DNA from: Candidatus Woesearchaeota archaeon CG10_big_fil_rev_8_21_14_0_10_36_11
GTDB lineage: Archaea; Nanobdellota; Nanobdellia; Woesearchaeales; GW2011-AR9
Assembly (NCBI GenBank): GCA_002762845.1
Contig: PCYB01000056.1
Span: forward strand, 1-17,235
Length of the DNA: 17,235 nucleotides
Direction: 5' to 3'
The stretch's first letter is position 1. Each line of letters begins with the position of its first letter. Position numbers and translations under genes: made by a program. Shown here one piece after another: positions 1-6,798 of the stretch. Under the pieces are notes generated by a model. The model was not told the origin of the DNA. It searched no databases and was given only the letters and a program-made list of their open reading frames with translations.

Positions 1-16
1 TAGCTTTTATGCCATT

Positions 17-64
17 TGTTCTAGTGTTTGTTTGTTTCATGGTAGAACTTACAAACCTAGAACA
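17..64. repeat. Stem-loop just downstream of the alkD fragment
   Basis: TGTTCTAG (17-24) and GTTTGT (26-31) pair with ACAAAC (51-56) and CTAGAACA (57-64). This gives a 14-bp stem with a single bulged base at 25 and a 19-nt loop. It starts 8 nt after the stop codon of the truncated alkD-like gene, which reads leftward. No U-run follows on the minus strand, so a classical terminator is not clear. It could be a transcript-end structure or the edge of an inserted element. Confidence 0.5.
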
Positions 65-71
65 CTTATTT

Positions 72-419
72 TTAATTAACTGTCAAACTTGGGTTAATAT
101 ATTTAGTATTGTTCAGAAAGAAATCAAAAATTGTTTTTCTTTCAGAAGTATACTTCTCATATTTATACACTAACATCACTAAAGCGCACATTCTACATTC
201 ATGAAACTCGCTCTTCACTAACTCCTGAGCTTCAGATAAACTAACTTTATCAAAATATTTTGTAGCGATTATCCGAATTTGGGGCATGGTTAATCCTAAA
301 AAAATATCACCCTCACCATACTGTCCCGAACCAGTCTTAAAAAACCCAGAAAGAAGTTTCGCTTTCTCTTTATTTCGTAACGCGTGTAAATCCTGGTGTA
401 TAGAATTAAGCAGAGTCAT
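72..419 (-). pseudogene. AlkD-like DNA alkylation repair protein, N-terminal fragment
   Basis: The 115 residues resemble the first half of AlkD-family HEAT-repeat DNA glycosylases, which remove alkylated bases such as 3-methyladenine and are normally about 220-240 residues long. Recognisable family stretches are FFKTGSGQYGEGD (residues 27-39), FLGLTMPQIR and FFLNNTKYIN near the end. In the family, NTKYIN is followed by NWDLVD, which holds the catalytic Trp and Asp of Bacillus AlkD. Here it is followed by PSLTVN and a stop, so the catalytic residues and the whole C-terminal half are absent. The start ATG overlaps the pyrH stop (ATGA), so it was translated as the third gene of that operon. Only 71 nt lie beyond the stop and they do not resume the family sequence. 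It is probably a decayed gene, with a sequencing or assembly error as the alternative. Confidence 0.7.
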
Positions 420-1150
420 CCTTTCACGATTGTTCCTACAAACTTTTTTCCAGTCAACATTTTAGGGAACTCTTCTTTTCTTCCCATATATAATGTCAGT
501 GTTGATTTCATTTTCAACCCAATTTGAACTGCTTTAGGATCAAACGGAGTACTTAACCCAGGTATCCATTCAGCGCCCACAAGCGAGTGTAAATCGTTCC
601 ATGTCATCCCATGAATATCGTTTGCTTCAGATAAGACTTTGTCTTTCTCTTCTGCAGGAACTTTTGCAAATTCTGTTGGTTTAATGTCTTTTACTATTTT
701 GAAATCACTTATCTTAAACACGTTCGTTGCATTAAATGTTTCTGCAAGAAGCATCATATCTTTATCTGTACTACTTCCTGGTTTCCACCCACCAGTAAAA
801 AAGAGCCGGCGTTTTGTATCAACTTTTTGTGTAGGATCAAGTAATAATTGTGGATACACTTCATCTCCGAATGTTTCTTTAAATTTGTTTAATACATATT
901 CTGCGTTAATGTTTGTTGTTGCAATACCCACCCAATCATTTGCTCGTTGAACACTCTTTTCGTTTTGTAACGCTTCATTGAAAAATGGTGTAGACACGTC
1001 CTGAACAAATCTGCATAACTTACCTCCACCAACAATGAAAATAAATTTATCTTTACTGTTTTTTGCTAAATCAATAAATTCCTGAATAGCAATATCATTG
1101 TACTTTCCGTCTGGATTAACTATTGACCCACCAAGTTTTACAATGTTCAT
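416..1150 (-). CDS. pyrH: UMP kinase (amino acid kinase family)
   Basis: Predicted uridylate kinase: it phosphorylates UMP to UDP with ATP in cytosolic pyrimidine nucleotide synthesis. The 244 residues begin with the amino acid kinase signature KLGGS (5-9) and contain the glycine loop VGGGK (40-44). GGWKPGSSTDKDMMLLAE (120-137) matches the GWKPGxSTDxDA nucleotide-site motif of the DPANN/CPR branch of UMP kinases. WIPGLSTPFDPKA (195-207) and the C-terminal GKKFVGTIV also fit that branch. Length is typical. It overlaps by ATGA both with the upstream lipoprotein gene and with the downstream alkD fragment, indicating one transcription unit with translational coupling. Family assignment is strong. 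Substrate specificity is inferred from the family and not from individually checked binding residues. Confidence 0.85.
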   Translation of the reverse strand: MNIVKLGGSIVNPDGKYNDIAIQEFIDLAKNSKDKFIFIVGGGKLCRFVQDVSTPFFNEALQNEKSVQRANDWVGIATTNINAEYVLNKFKETFGDEVYPQLLLDPTQKVDTKRRLFFTGGWKPGSSTDKDMMLLAETFNATNVFKISDFKIVKDIKPTEFAKVPAEEKDKVLSEANDIHGMTWNDLHSLVGAEWIPGLSTPFDPKAVQIGLKMKSTLTLYMGRKEEFPKMLTGKKFVGTIVKG

Positions 1151-1791
1151 GGTAATTCTCTCACATCTTGTGGCGGTGAATATGGAGTTTCAAGATCTTT
1201 AAACAGTCCACCACCCAAATTGATATTAACAATTTTTCCTAATCTATCTCGTTGAGGTTTAATCAATGGTTGACATCTTTCAGGAGTTGGACAATAAGTA
1301 CCATAAATTACCGTGCCAGAATCTTCTGAGGGAAATAATGGTAATGAATCTAACCCAAGTTGAACCGCATTAAAAGAAGACACAGGTACAGTTGTAATGT
1401 CCCAATCAGCATACGGAGAAAAATTTCTTCCATACTGACCTTGATTTTCCATTAGAATAAGAAAAGCTGCTGCCCGAGTTTGAGAAAATGGCCGCCCAAA
1501 AATGTCAAGAGAACGAACACGGCGTGCAAATTCTTGATACCTGCCATCATATACGGGCAGTAATGCATCATTTAGTAGTTTTCTTTCATTCTCAGATAAT
1601 TCAGCTGATGTTGTTTTTACTTCTAAACCACCAGCACGTTCTGGTTCAACAATAGATGGTTCAATATCATTAACAGATTCTGCTCTTGCTTCTAACCCAC
1701 TTATTGATTCTTCATAACGACAGCTGCCAAAAATAAGTGCTGTACTTAACACAACAATGTAAGAAATCACTTTTTTTGTCAAATGGTTCAT
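1147..1791 (-). CDS. Putative secreted lipoprotein of unknown function
   Basis: The product has 214 residues. It has a basic N-terminus (KK at 6-7), a hydrophobic stretch (about 8-20) and FGSC with Cys24, which fits a loose lipobox. It is therefore probably exported and lipid-anchored at Cys24, although the -3 residue is Phe and not the usual Leu. A Glu/Ser-rich linker (about 26-65) follows. The mature part contains YGRNFSPYADWDI and, near the C-terminus, YGTYCPTPERCQPLI, whose two Cys could form a disulfide outside the cell. I recognise no domain. The ATG lies shortly after a TATA-like site, and the stop overlaps the pyrH start (ATGA), so this surface protein heads an operon with a nucleotide kinase, which is an odd pairing. 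Confidence 0.65.
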   Translation of the reverse strand: MNHLTKKVISYIVVLSTALIFGSCRYEESISGLEARAESVNDIEPSIVEPERAGGLEVKTTSAELSENERKLLNDALLPVYDGRYQEFARRVRSLDIFGRPFSQTRAAAFLILMENQGQYGRNFSPYADWDITTVPVSSFNAVQLGLDSLPLFPSEDSGTVIYGTYCPTPERCQPLIKPQRDRLGKIVNINLGGGLFKDLETPYSPPQDVRELP

Positions 1792-1818
1792 AATATGTAT
1801 TAAAAGCCGTATTATTGA

Positions 1819-1830
1819 TAAATATTTCTA
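1819..1830 (-). promoter_or_regulatory. TATA-like promoter for the lipoprotein-pyrH operon
   Basis: On the minus strand the sequence AATATTTATCAA lies about 30 nt upstream of the ATG at 1791. That would place transcription start near 1798, giving an almost leaderless mRNA. No Shine-Dalgarno sequence precedes the ATG, which agrees with this. Confidence 0.4.
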
Positions 1831-1902
1831 CACCAGAACACGTTTGTTTAATGTTTTTACTAATAAGAGACACGTATATGAAAAGTTTATGAATATATAA
1901 GA

Positions 1903-1945
1903 ATTTAGAAAAAAAATACCCGAAAAAGAACCAACAAAAATAATT
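1903..1945 (-). terminator. Poly-T terminator tracts after serS
   Basis: Immediately after the serS stop, the minus strand carries successive T runs (TTTTTG, CTTTTTC, then an eight-T run followed by CTAAATTC). Intrinsic termination in archaea typically uses such T-rich tracts without a hairpin. The inferred role is separating serS from the lipoprotein operon. Confidence 0.5.
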
Positions 1946-1955
1946 CATATAAAAT

Positions 1956-3248
1956 TCATTTCCGTTTAATCTCTTTAATCCCGCCCATATATGGCCACAA
2001 TGCTTTAGGAATCTTTACGGTACCACTTTTTGTTTGGAAAATTTCAAGAATAGCAACGATGACTCGTGCAGTTGCTAACGCAGTATTGTTGAGCATATGA
2101 ACATATTCACGCGTACCGTCTTTTTTCAGATACTTTGTGTTTAATGTTACCGCTTGATAATTAGTGACGTTACTACATGACGTTACTTCTCTATACGCAC
2201 CTTTCTTATTGTTCTGTCCGGGAAGCCACGCTTCAATATCGTACTGTAATGCTTGTTTGTTTCCTAGGTCTCCCGTACAAATGTTAACAACCCTGAATGG
2301 AATTCCCAACTCTTGAAATAATTCTTCTGCATTTTTTTGGAGTTCATCAAAAAATTTGTACGAATCTTCCGGCATACAATATACCACTTGTTCTACTTTG
2401 TTAAATTGATGAACACGAAATATTCCTTTATCGTCACGACCGTGAGATCCTGCCTCTTTCCTGAAACAGGTACTTAAGCCACCAAGCAACATTGGTAATT
2501 CATGTTCCTGTAACACAGTATCTTTCTTTAACGCAACTAAAGGATGTTCAGACGTCCCAATCAGATAAAGGTCTTCATCTTCAATTTTGTAAATGGTATC
2601 TTTAAATTCTGATAAGTTCACGCCACCTTCTAACGCCGCTCTGTTAAGCATAAAAGGTACCCAGTGTATCGTAAACCCCTTTGCGATTAGCCTATCGACG
2701 GCAAACCGTTGCAATGCCATATCTAAAAGCACAGCTTCATTTTTCAAATAATAAAATCGTGCACCGGACGTTTTTGCAGCAGTATCAATATCTATCAAAT
2801 CCAAGTCTAACCCCAATTCAATATGATCTTTAATCGGAAATTCAAATACCGGTAACTTGCCAACTTTCTTAAGTTCAACATTTTCAGAATCGTCTTTTCC
2901 TTTCGGCACAGACTCGTGTAAGACATTGCCAATACTTTTAAGCATCTCGTCCCTTTTTTTGAGTGCAGTATCAGTTTTATCTTCTTGCTGTTTGATAGTA
3001 TCAATAATTTTACGCATTTCAGTAATCTTTTTTTGTGCAATAGTATCTTTTCCTGCTTTTTTTGCAGAATTAATCTCTTCGGACACAACATTTCGTGTAT
3101 GGTTCAGTTCTTGCATTGTCTTAACTTCTTTCTTCCACGTTTCGTCAAGCGAAATGATTGTGTTGACTATTTTTGGATCATGGCCACGTTTTGTCTCAGA
3201 TGCAGTTATTACATCTTTATGTTCCCGTACAAATTTTATATCAAGCAT
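1956..3248 (-). CDS. serS: Seryl-tRNA synthetase
   Basis: Charges tRNA-Ser with serine in the cytosol. The 430 residues form the complete common (bacterial/eukaryotic/most archaeal) class II enzyme, not the methanogen-specific rare type. The N-terminal tRNA-binding arm is a helical coiled coil (about 28-105, rich in Lys/Glu). The catalytic core holds the serine-binding TSE (232-234), motif 2 FRKEAGSHGRDDKGIFRVHQF-type residues (from 262) and motif 3 NNTALATARVIVAILE (387-402). The C-terminus IPKALWPYMGG is characteristic. The ATG is 20 nt downstream of the serB stop, with a TATA-like element inside the serB end, so it may have its own near-leaderless promoter in addition to read-through. Confidence 0.96.
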   Translation of the reverse strand: MLDIKFVREHKDVITASETKRGHDPKIVNTIISLDETWKKEVKTMQELNHTRNVVSEEINSAKKAGKDTIAQKKITEMRKIIDTIKQQEDKTDTALKKRDEMLKSIGNVLHESVPKGKDDSENVELKKVGKLPVFEFPIKDHIELGLDLDLIDIDTAAKTSGARFYYLKNEAVLLDMALQRFAVDRLIAKGFTIHWVPFMLNRAALEGGVNLSEFKDTIYKIEDEDLYLIGTSEHPLVALKKDTVLQEHELPMLLGGLSTCFRKEAGSHGRDDKGIFRVHQFNKVEQVVYCMPEDSYKFFDELQKNAEELFQELGIPFRVVNICTGDLGNKQALQYDIEAWLPGQNNKKGAYREVTSCSNVTNYQAVTLNTKYLKKDGTREYVHMLNNTALATARVIVAILEIFQTKSGTVKIPKALWPYMGGIKEIKRK

Positions 3249-3268
3249 TTTAGAATGGAAGAATGTTT

Positions 3269-3904
3269 TTAGTTATTTAAACCTTTGTTTAGTTCTATTA
3301 GTTTGAGGACATTTAATAAGTTCTTTTGAGTTATCTTCTTTTTGATTTTTTTATTTACTACAGGTTTAGCACAGAAAGCAATACCTAAATCTGCAGCATT
3401 AAGCATAGGGATATCATTTGCTCCATCGCCAATAGCAACAGTGAAATTAGCTTGAAATTTTTTCTTTAATTTATTCAGCAGAATATCTTTATTACCATTA
3501 ACATTTAACCTAAAATCTCCCGTTAGTTTTTTATTCTTAATTTCTAAGTCATTTGCTAAATAAGTATCAATATCTAATTTTTTAGCTATTTTTCTTGCTA
3601 CAATTCCATAACCGCCAGTAATAATGGCCGTCTTATATCCAACCTGTTTTAATTTCTTGATTAACTCTTTTGCCCCGGGCATTAATGGTAAATTATCAAT
3701 TATCTTTAGTAATTTCTTTTTTGGAAAATCTTTTAGGAATGCCAACCTTCTTTGCAGAGCTTCTTCAAAGTCAATATCTCCGTTCATTGCTTGAGCGGTA
3801 ATTTCTTTAACTTGATCTTCAACATTGAATTCTTGAGCTAATACGTCCAGAGTTTCACAGTCGAGCAGAGTACCATCCATGTCAAAAATGATTAAATTTT
3901 TCAT
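3269..3904 (-). CDS. serB: Phosphoserine phosphatase-like HAD hydrolase
   Basis: Predicted to dephosphorylate O-phosphoserine, the last step of serine synthesis. The 211 residues contain HAD motif I DMDGT (8-12, nucleophile Asp8 and acid/base Asp10) and a SerB-type cap signature, MNGDIDFEEALQRRLAFL (40-57). Motif II is IITGG (95-99), and motif IV is GDGANDIPML (159-168). The Lys of motif III is likely at 139 (GNKD). The length matches archaeal SerB (about 210). It sits directly upstream of serS on the same strand with a 20-nt gap, so serine supply and serine charging are neighbours. Related HAD phosphatases with other substrates share these motifs, so the substrate is inferred from cap and context. 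Confidence 0.8.
   Translation of the reverse strand: MKNLIIFDMDGTLLDCETLDVLAQEFNVEDQVKEITAQAMNGDIDFEEALQRRLAFLKDFPKKKLLKIIDNLPLMPGAKELIKKLKQVGYKTAIITGGYGIVARKIAKKLDIDTYLANDLEIKNKKLTGDFRLNVNGNKDILLNKLKKKFQANFTVAIGDGANDIPMLNAADLGIAFCAKPVVNKKIKKKITQKNLLNVLKLIELNKGLNN
3272..3284 (-). promoter_or_regulatory. TATA-like site upstream of serS
   Basis: GGTTTAAATAACT on the minus strand lies 24-36 nt upstream of the serS ATG and inside the 3' end of serB. It would give a leaderless serS transcript starting near 3253. Confidence 0.35.
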
Positions 3905-4051
3905 TTCTTTATTTATATGTTATTTTTATGTTTTTTGTGTTCTCAGAAGGATTTAGTCCAAAACAACTATATAAAGAGCGTGACAAATCTTAGTTAAATT
4001 TATAAAATATGAAATATTTATTTGGTAAATGAAACATTTTGAACAATCAAC
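3905..4051. promoter_or_regulatory. Divergent promoter region between serB and the ACT-domain gene
   Basis: This 147-bp AT-rich gap separates divergent genes. CTATATAAAG (3968-3977) reads as a TATA box on both strands. For the rightward gene, AATTTATAAAAT (about 3998-4009) would place a start near 4030, about 20 nt before the ATG. For serB, minus-strand AT-rich elements around 3910-3935 are possible but not decisive. No Shine-Dalgarno site is seen before either start. Confidence 0.4.
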
Positions 4052-4714
4052 ATGAAACAAAGGAACATTAACAAAGAAGCTTGGAGATATTTAGACAACC
4101 ATATTACCATTAAGAAAAACCTAGCAGATGGATTAATTAACGTCAGAGCTTTAGCAAAGAAAATAATCCCCGAGATTCATCTTGATTGTTCTTTAAACGC
4201 AATAATCTCTGCAATCAGAAGATATAACTCCGATCTCAAAGAAAAAGAACATCTTCCCCAAATATATGCTTTATTGAAGAAAGCAAAACTTTTGTTAAGG
4301 ACCAGGTTAGCTTCACTTCTTCTTAAGAAAAATGAAAAAGTTAGAAGCAAGTTAGCTAATCTTTACCGGATTATCGATTTTGAAGGGGGAGATACTTTGA
4401 GAATTTTTGAAGTAAATAAGTATATTAAAATAATTGTTGACGAAAAAACACTTCCCGAAATAATGTCTATGTTTAATAAAAATGAGATAGTAGACATTGA
4501 AGAGAATTTAGGAGAATTGACCATTATCTACAATGTGAAACTGACAAAAACCCCTGGAGTATTTGCTTTATTATCAAATGAACTAGCTGCCAATAATATC
4601 AGCATTATTGATTCTACAATCTGTCATTCAGAACATTTAATAATTGTCAAAGAAAATGATTTGCAAAAAGGATTTAGTGTAGTCTCCACTTTAACTACAA
4701 GACCAAACAATTAA
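4052..4714 (+). CDS. ACT domain-containing protein, probable regulator
   Basis: The product has 220 residues. The N-terminal part (about 1-100) is helical, with LINVRALAKKI (28-38) and NAIISAIRRY (49-58). This pattern occurs in an archaeal family of uncharacterised proteins with a helix-rich, possibly DNA-binding, front half. The C-terminal part contains a beta-alpha-beta stretch (about 157-215) with LTKTPGVFALLSNELAANNISI, the typical ACT-domain ligand-binding turn; an additional ACT-like segment may cover 115-150. ACT domains usually sense amino acids. It is divergent from serB-serS and shares their promoter region, so a serine- or amino-acid-responsive role is possible but purely inferred. 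No catalytic motif is seen. Confidence 0.6.
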   Translation: MKQRNINKEAWRYLDNHITIKKNLADGLINVRALAKKIIPEIHLDCSLNAIISAIRRYNSDLKEKEHLPQIYALLKKAKLLLRTRLASLLLKKNEKVRSKLANLYRIIDFEGGDTLRIFEVNKYIKIIVDEKTLPEIMSMFNKNEIVDIEENLGELTIIYNVKLTKTPGVFALLSNELAANNISIIDSTICHSEHLIIVKENDLQKGFSVVSTLTTRPNN

Positions 4715-4757
4715 ATATATAAACACCAAAAGACTCCTTTATCTGAAAAAGAGGACG
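4714..4757 (+). promoter_or_regulatory. TATA-like promoter and close SD site for the 497-residue membrane protein
   Basis: AAATATATAAAC (about 4713-4724) begins at the stop codon of the ACT gene and would place a start near 4743. GAGG (4751-4754) is followed by only 3 nt before the ATG, a short spacing for a Shine-Dalgarno site. Confidence 0.35.
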
Positions 4758-6251
4758 ATGAAAAACAAACATATCGTACTGATTCTTGTACTTCTAGTTG
4801 TAGCGTTAGTATTTTCTGTACATTCAGAACCTATCGATTTGGAAGAACTATGCACTGCGGACGAAGAATGTGAAATGTATTGTGAATTGAACGACATTTC
4901 TGAAGGTTTATGTTATTGTAGTGAAGCGGAATCATGTTTATGGGATTGGGATATAGAAGTTTCTAACGAAACAACACTCGTTGACATTAACACGAGTATA
5001 CCCAGTAATGCTACAAATACAACGAACGAAACCGCAAGTGTTCTTTCAGAATATGAAATAATAGTATCACAACTACAGCAAGAAATCGCATCGTTAAAAG
5101 GAAATGATACAACTATACAACAACGGATAACGACACTTGAACGAAGTGTATCAACCATCCTTACACAAATGAGTCAATTAAGTACGGATGTAATTAGCAT
5201 TAATACAGTACAGTCACAAATTCAACAAGACCTTTCAGGAAACATTAACACAATTTCGACGGGGTTGGCTGGGCTTCAGGAAGACGTTGAAACGACACAA
5301 TCAGATTTAGTCTCGGTTGAAGAAAGTGCAAACACAACACGGACAATTTCATACATTCTTCTTTTCGTCGTTATTCTTGGTGTTGGTATAGGAGGCGTAT
5401 ATTACCTTACCAGAAAAGGTTCTGGAAAAGGTTCAGGCGGAACAAACAACCAAATTGTTCAGTATATCACACAACATATTAAACAGGGCCAGAAATATCC
5501 CACTATCAAAAACGCTCTTCTTAAAGCCGGATGGTCAGAACGAGACATACAAAACGCGTACAAAGTAACAATGAAACATAATTATGATAAGTATTTACAA
5601 CAAAGTGGACGCGCTACTCAATCACAATCATCAATGGTACAAAGAGGTTCAACGTCACAGCAAAGCCTGATATTGCAAGGAGGTTCAAGACCGCAACAAA
5701 ATAAAGGGATTGATAAGAAGAAAACTGCAAGCATTGCCATATTTAGTATCCTTCTTCTTGTTGGTGTGTTCTTTCTCATTAAAGGTGTAACAACCGGCAA
5801 CGCAATTTATTTCAATACAGAAGCAGAATTATCAAGGTCTATGTTGGATCTTCTTGAAAAGAATATAGATAATAACGCATTTTATGAAAAAGTGAATAAA
5901 GCACATCTGTGTATACAGGTACAGGATGGAAAGAATAGTGCGTCGTACAATATAGTCAAAGTAAAAGGAAAACATAAAATAATTGAAGCGAAAGTACCCT
6001 GTGATTATCTTCCACCGTTTGATTTTGGCGCGAAGTTTACGAACTGGAAGAGTTTTGAATCAGTAATGGCAAACCCAACATGTAGTTCTTTAAAGAAAGC
6101 GCACAGTAATGAGGACGTGTACATTCTTCCGTCAAAATATGTCCTTACTGGATTTAACCTAAATGAAAAAGAGAATTATTCGCCATTCTGTCCCGTCCTT
6201 GAAACTTGTTTTACAGAGAAAGAAATTGAAGCAATGGACATTACATGTTAA
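4758..6251 (+). CDS. Two-TM surface protein with Cys-rich head, coiled-coil stalk and extracellular C-terminal domain
   Basis: The product has 497 residues and an unknown function. In order: signal peptide (about 1-23); acidic segment with six Cys (32, 38, 42, 52, 54, 60); a linker with clustered N-glycosylation sequons (Asn70, 84, 87, 90, with others at 116 and 192); a Gln/Ser/Thr-rich coiled-coil stalk (about 98-190); TM1 (about 196-217); and a Gly/Ser-Lys linker. Next come an amphipathic helical motif, VQYITQHIKQGQKYPTIKNA followed by LLKAGWSERDIQNAY (about 234-268), of a kind recurring in DPANN membrane proteins, and a Gln/Ser-rich linker. TM2 (about 324-344) runs into TGNAIYF. The C-terminal domain (about 352-497) has Cys at 385, 415, 442, 478, 484 and 497. 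Inferred topology puts both ends outside and the middle segment in the cytosol. Such architecture suits adhesion, sensing or cell-cell contact, but no function can be assigned. Confidence 0.7.
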   Translation: MKNKHIVLILVLLVVALVFSVHSEPIDLEELCTADEECEMYCELNDISEGLCYCSEAESCLWDWDIEVSNETTLVDINTSIPSNATNTTNETASVLSEYEIIVSQLQQEIASLKGNDTTIQQRITTLERSVSTILTQMSQLSTDVISINTVQSQIQQDLSGNINTISTGLAGLQEDVETTQSDLVSVEESANTTRTISYILLFVVILGVGIGGVYYLTRKGSGKGSGGTNNQIVQYITQHIKQGQKYPTIKNALLKAGWSERDIQNAYKVTMKHNYDKYLQQSGRATQSQSSMVQRGSTSQQSLILQGGSRPQQNKGIDKKKTASIAIFSILLLVGVFFLIKGVTTGNAIYFNTEAELSRSMLDLLEKNIDNNAFYEKVNKAHLCIQVQDGKNSASYNIVKVKGKHKIIEAKVPCDYLPPFDFGAKFTNWKSFESVMANPTCSSLKKAHSNEDVYILPSKYVLTGFNLNEKENYSPFCPVLETCFTEKEIEAMDITC

Positions 6252-6282
6252 AACATGAAAGAATGTTTGCGAGTTTAGTATA

Positions 6283-6759
6283 ATGACATACATACGAACT
6301 AAAAGTATCAATAAAAATATGTACGCGTACGTTGTGGAAAGTACAACAACGCCAAAAGGACCACGACAAAATGTGAAACAGTATCTTGGACGAGTATATA
6401 CAACAACAAAAAACGAAATGCAAAAGAAAAAGGGGATTACTGCAAAGAACACAACAGACTTCCTTCGACAACTTGCAAGCCGAGAGTTGTATGCGCATGG
6501 ATTTACAATAAAAAGAAACAATGTAGAGTTCAGTAATGTACTATTCTCCCAAAAGAGTTTTACGTTACAAAATGGAAAGAAAAATGTTGTTGTTAAACTT
6601 AACGAGGGATACCTTTGCCACCATACACTTCAAAAAATTCAGAAATTCACAAAAACTGATGACGTAGCAAAAGACGGGTTTGTGTTAGCAAGACTGATTA
6701 TAGAAGCAGGAATGACAATCTCAGAAGAAGAATTTATTCATTTTTACAAATTACATTAA
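6283..6759 (+). CDS. Hypothetical protein with YLGR motif
   Basis: The product has 158 basic residues with no signal peptide or membrane segment. The N-terminus, MTYIRTKSINKNMYAYVVES, and the following KGPRQNVKQYLGRVY (25-39) resemble the beta-hairpin start of IS1634-type transposases (YYYLVES...R..VKYLG). However, no DDE catalytic core follows and the protein is far too short. The rest is Lys/Thr-rich and ends in a helical segment (about 126-158). It lies 31 nt after the preceding membrane protein gene on the same strand and may be co-transcribed. No Shine-Dalgarno site is seen. It is likely a small DPANN-lineage protein of unknown role. Confidence 0.55.
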   Translation: MTYIRTKSINKNMYAYVVESTTTPKGPRQNVKQYLGRVYTTTKNEMQKKKGITAKNTTDFLRQLASRELYAHGFTIKRNNVEFSNVLFSQKSFTLQNGKKNVVVKLNEGYLCHHTLQKIQKFTKTDDVAKDGFVLARLIIEAGMTISEEEFIHFYKLH

Positions 6760-6777
6760 ATGGAAATATGATTGTTA

Positions 6778-6798
6778 CAGAGTAAGATAATTACTCTG
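6778..6798. terminator. Bidirectional hairpin between convergent genes
   Basis: CAGAGTAA (6778-6785), loop GATAA and TTACTCTG (6791-6798) form a perfect 8-bp stem with a 5-nt loop. It sits between two convergent genes, and its right arm contains the stop codon of the AI-2E permease. On the plus strand the T-rich sequence CTTGTTTCTT follows. Position and symmetry suggest a shared transcript-end structure. Confidence 0.5.

Noticed and set aside
1712..1948. 78-codon ORF on the minus strand, Phe-rich at its start
   Set aside because: It lies over the poly-T terminator of serS and the promoter of the lipoprotein gene and overlaps that gene in another frame. Its Phe/Tyr/Lys-rich composition follows from AT-rich DNA.
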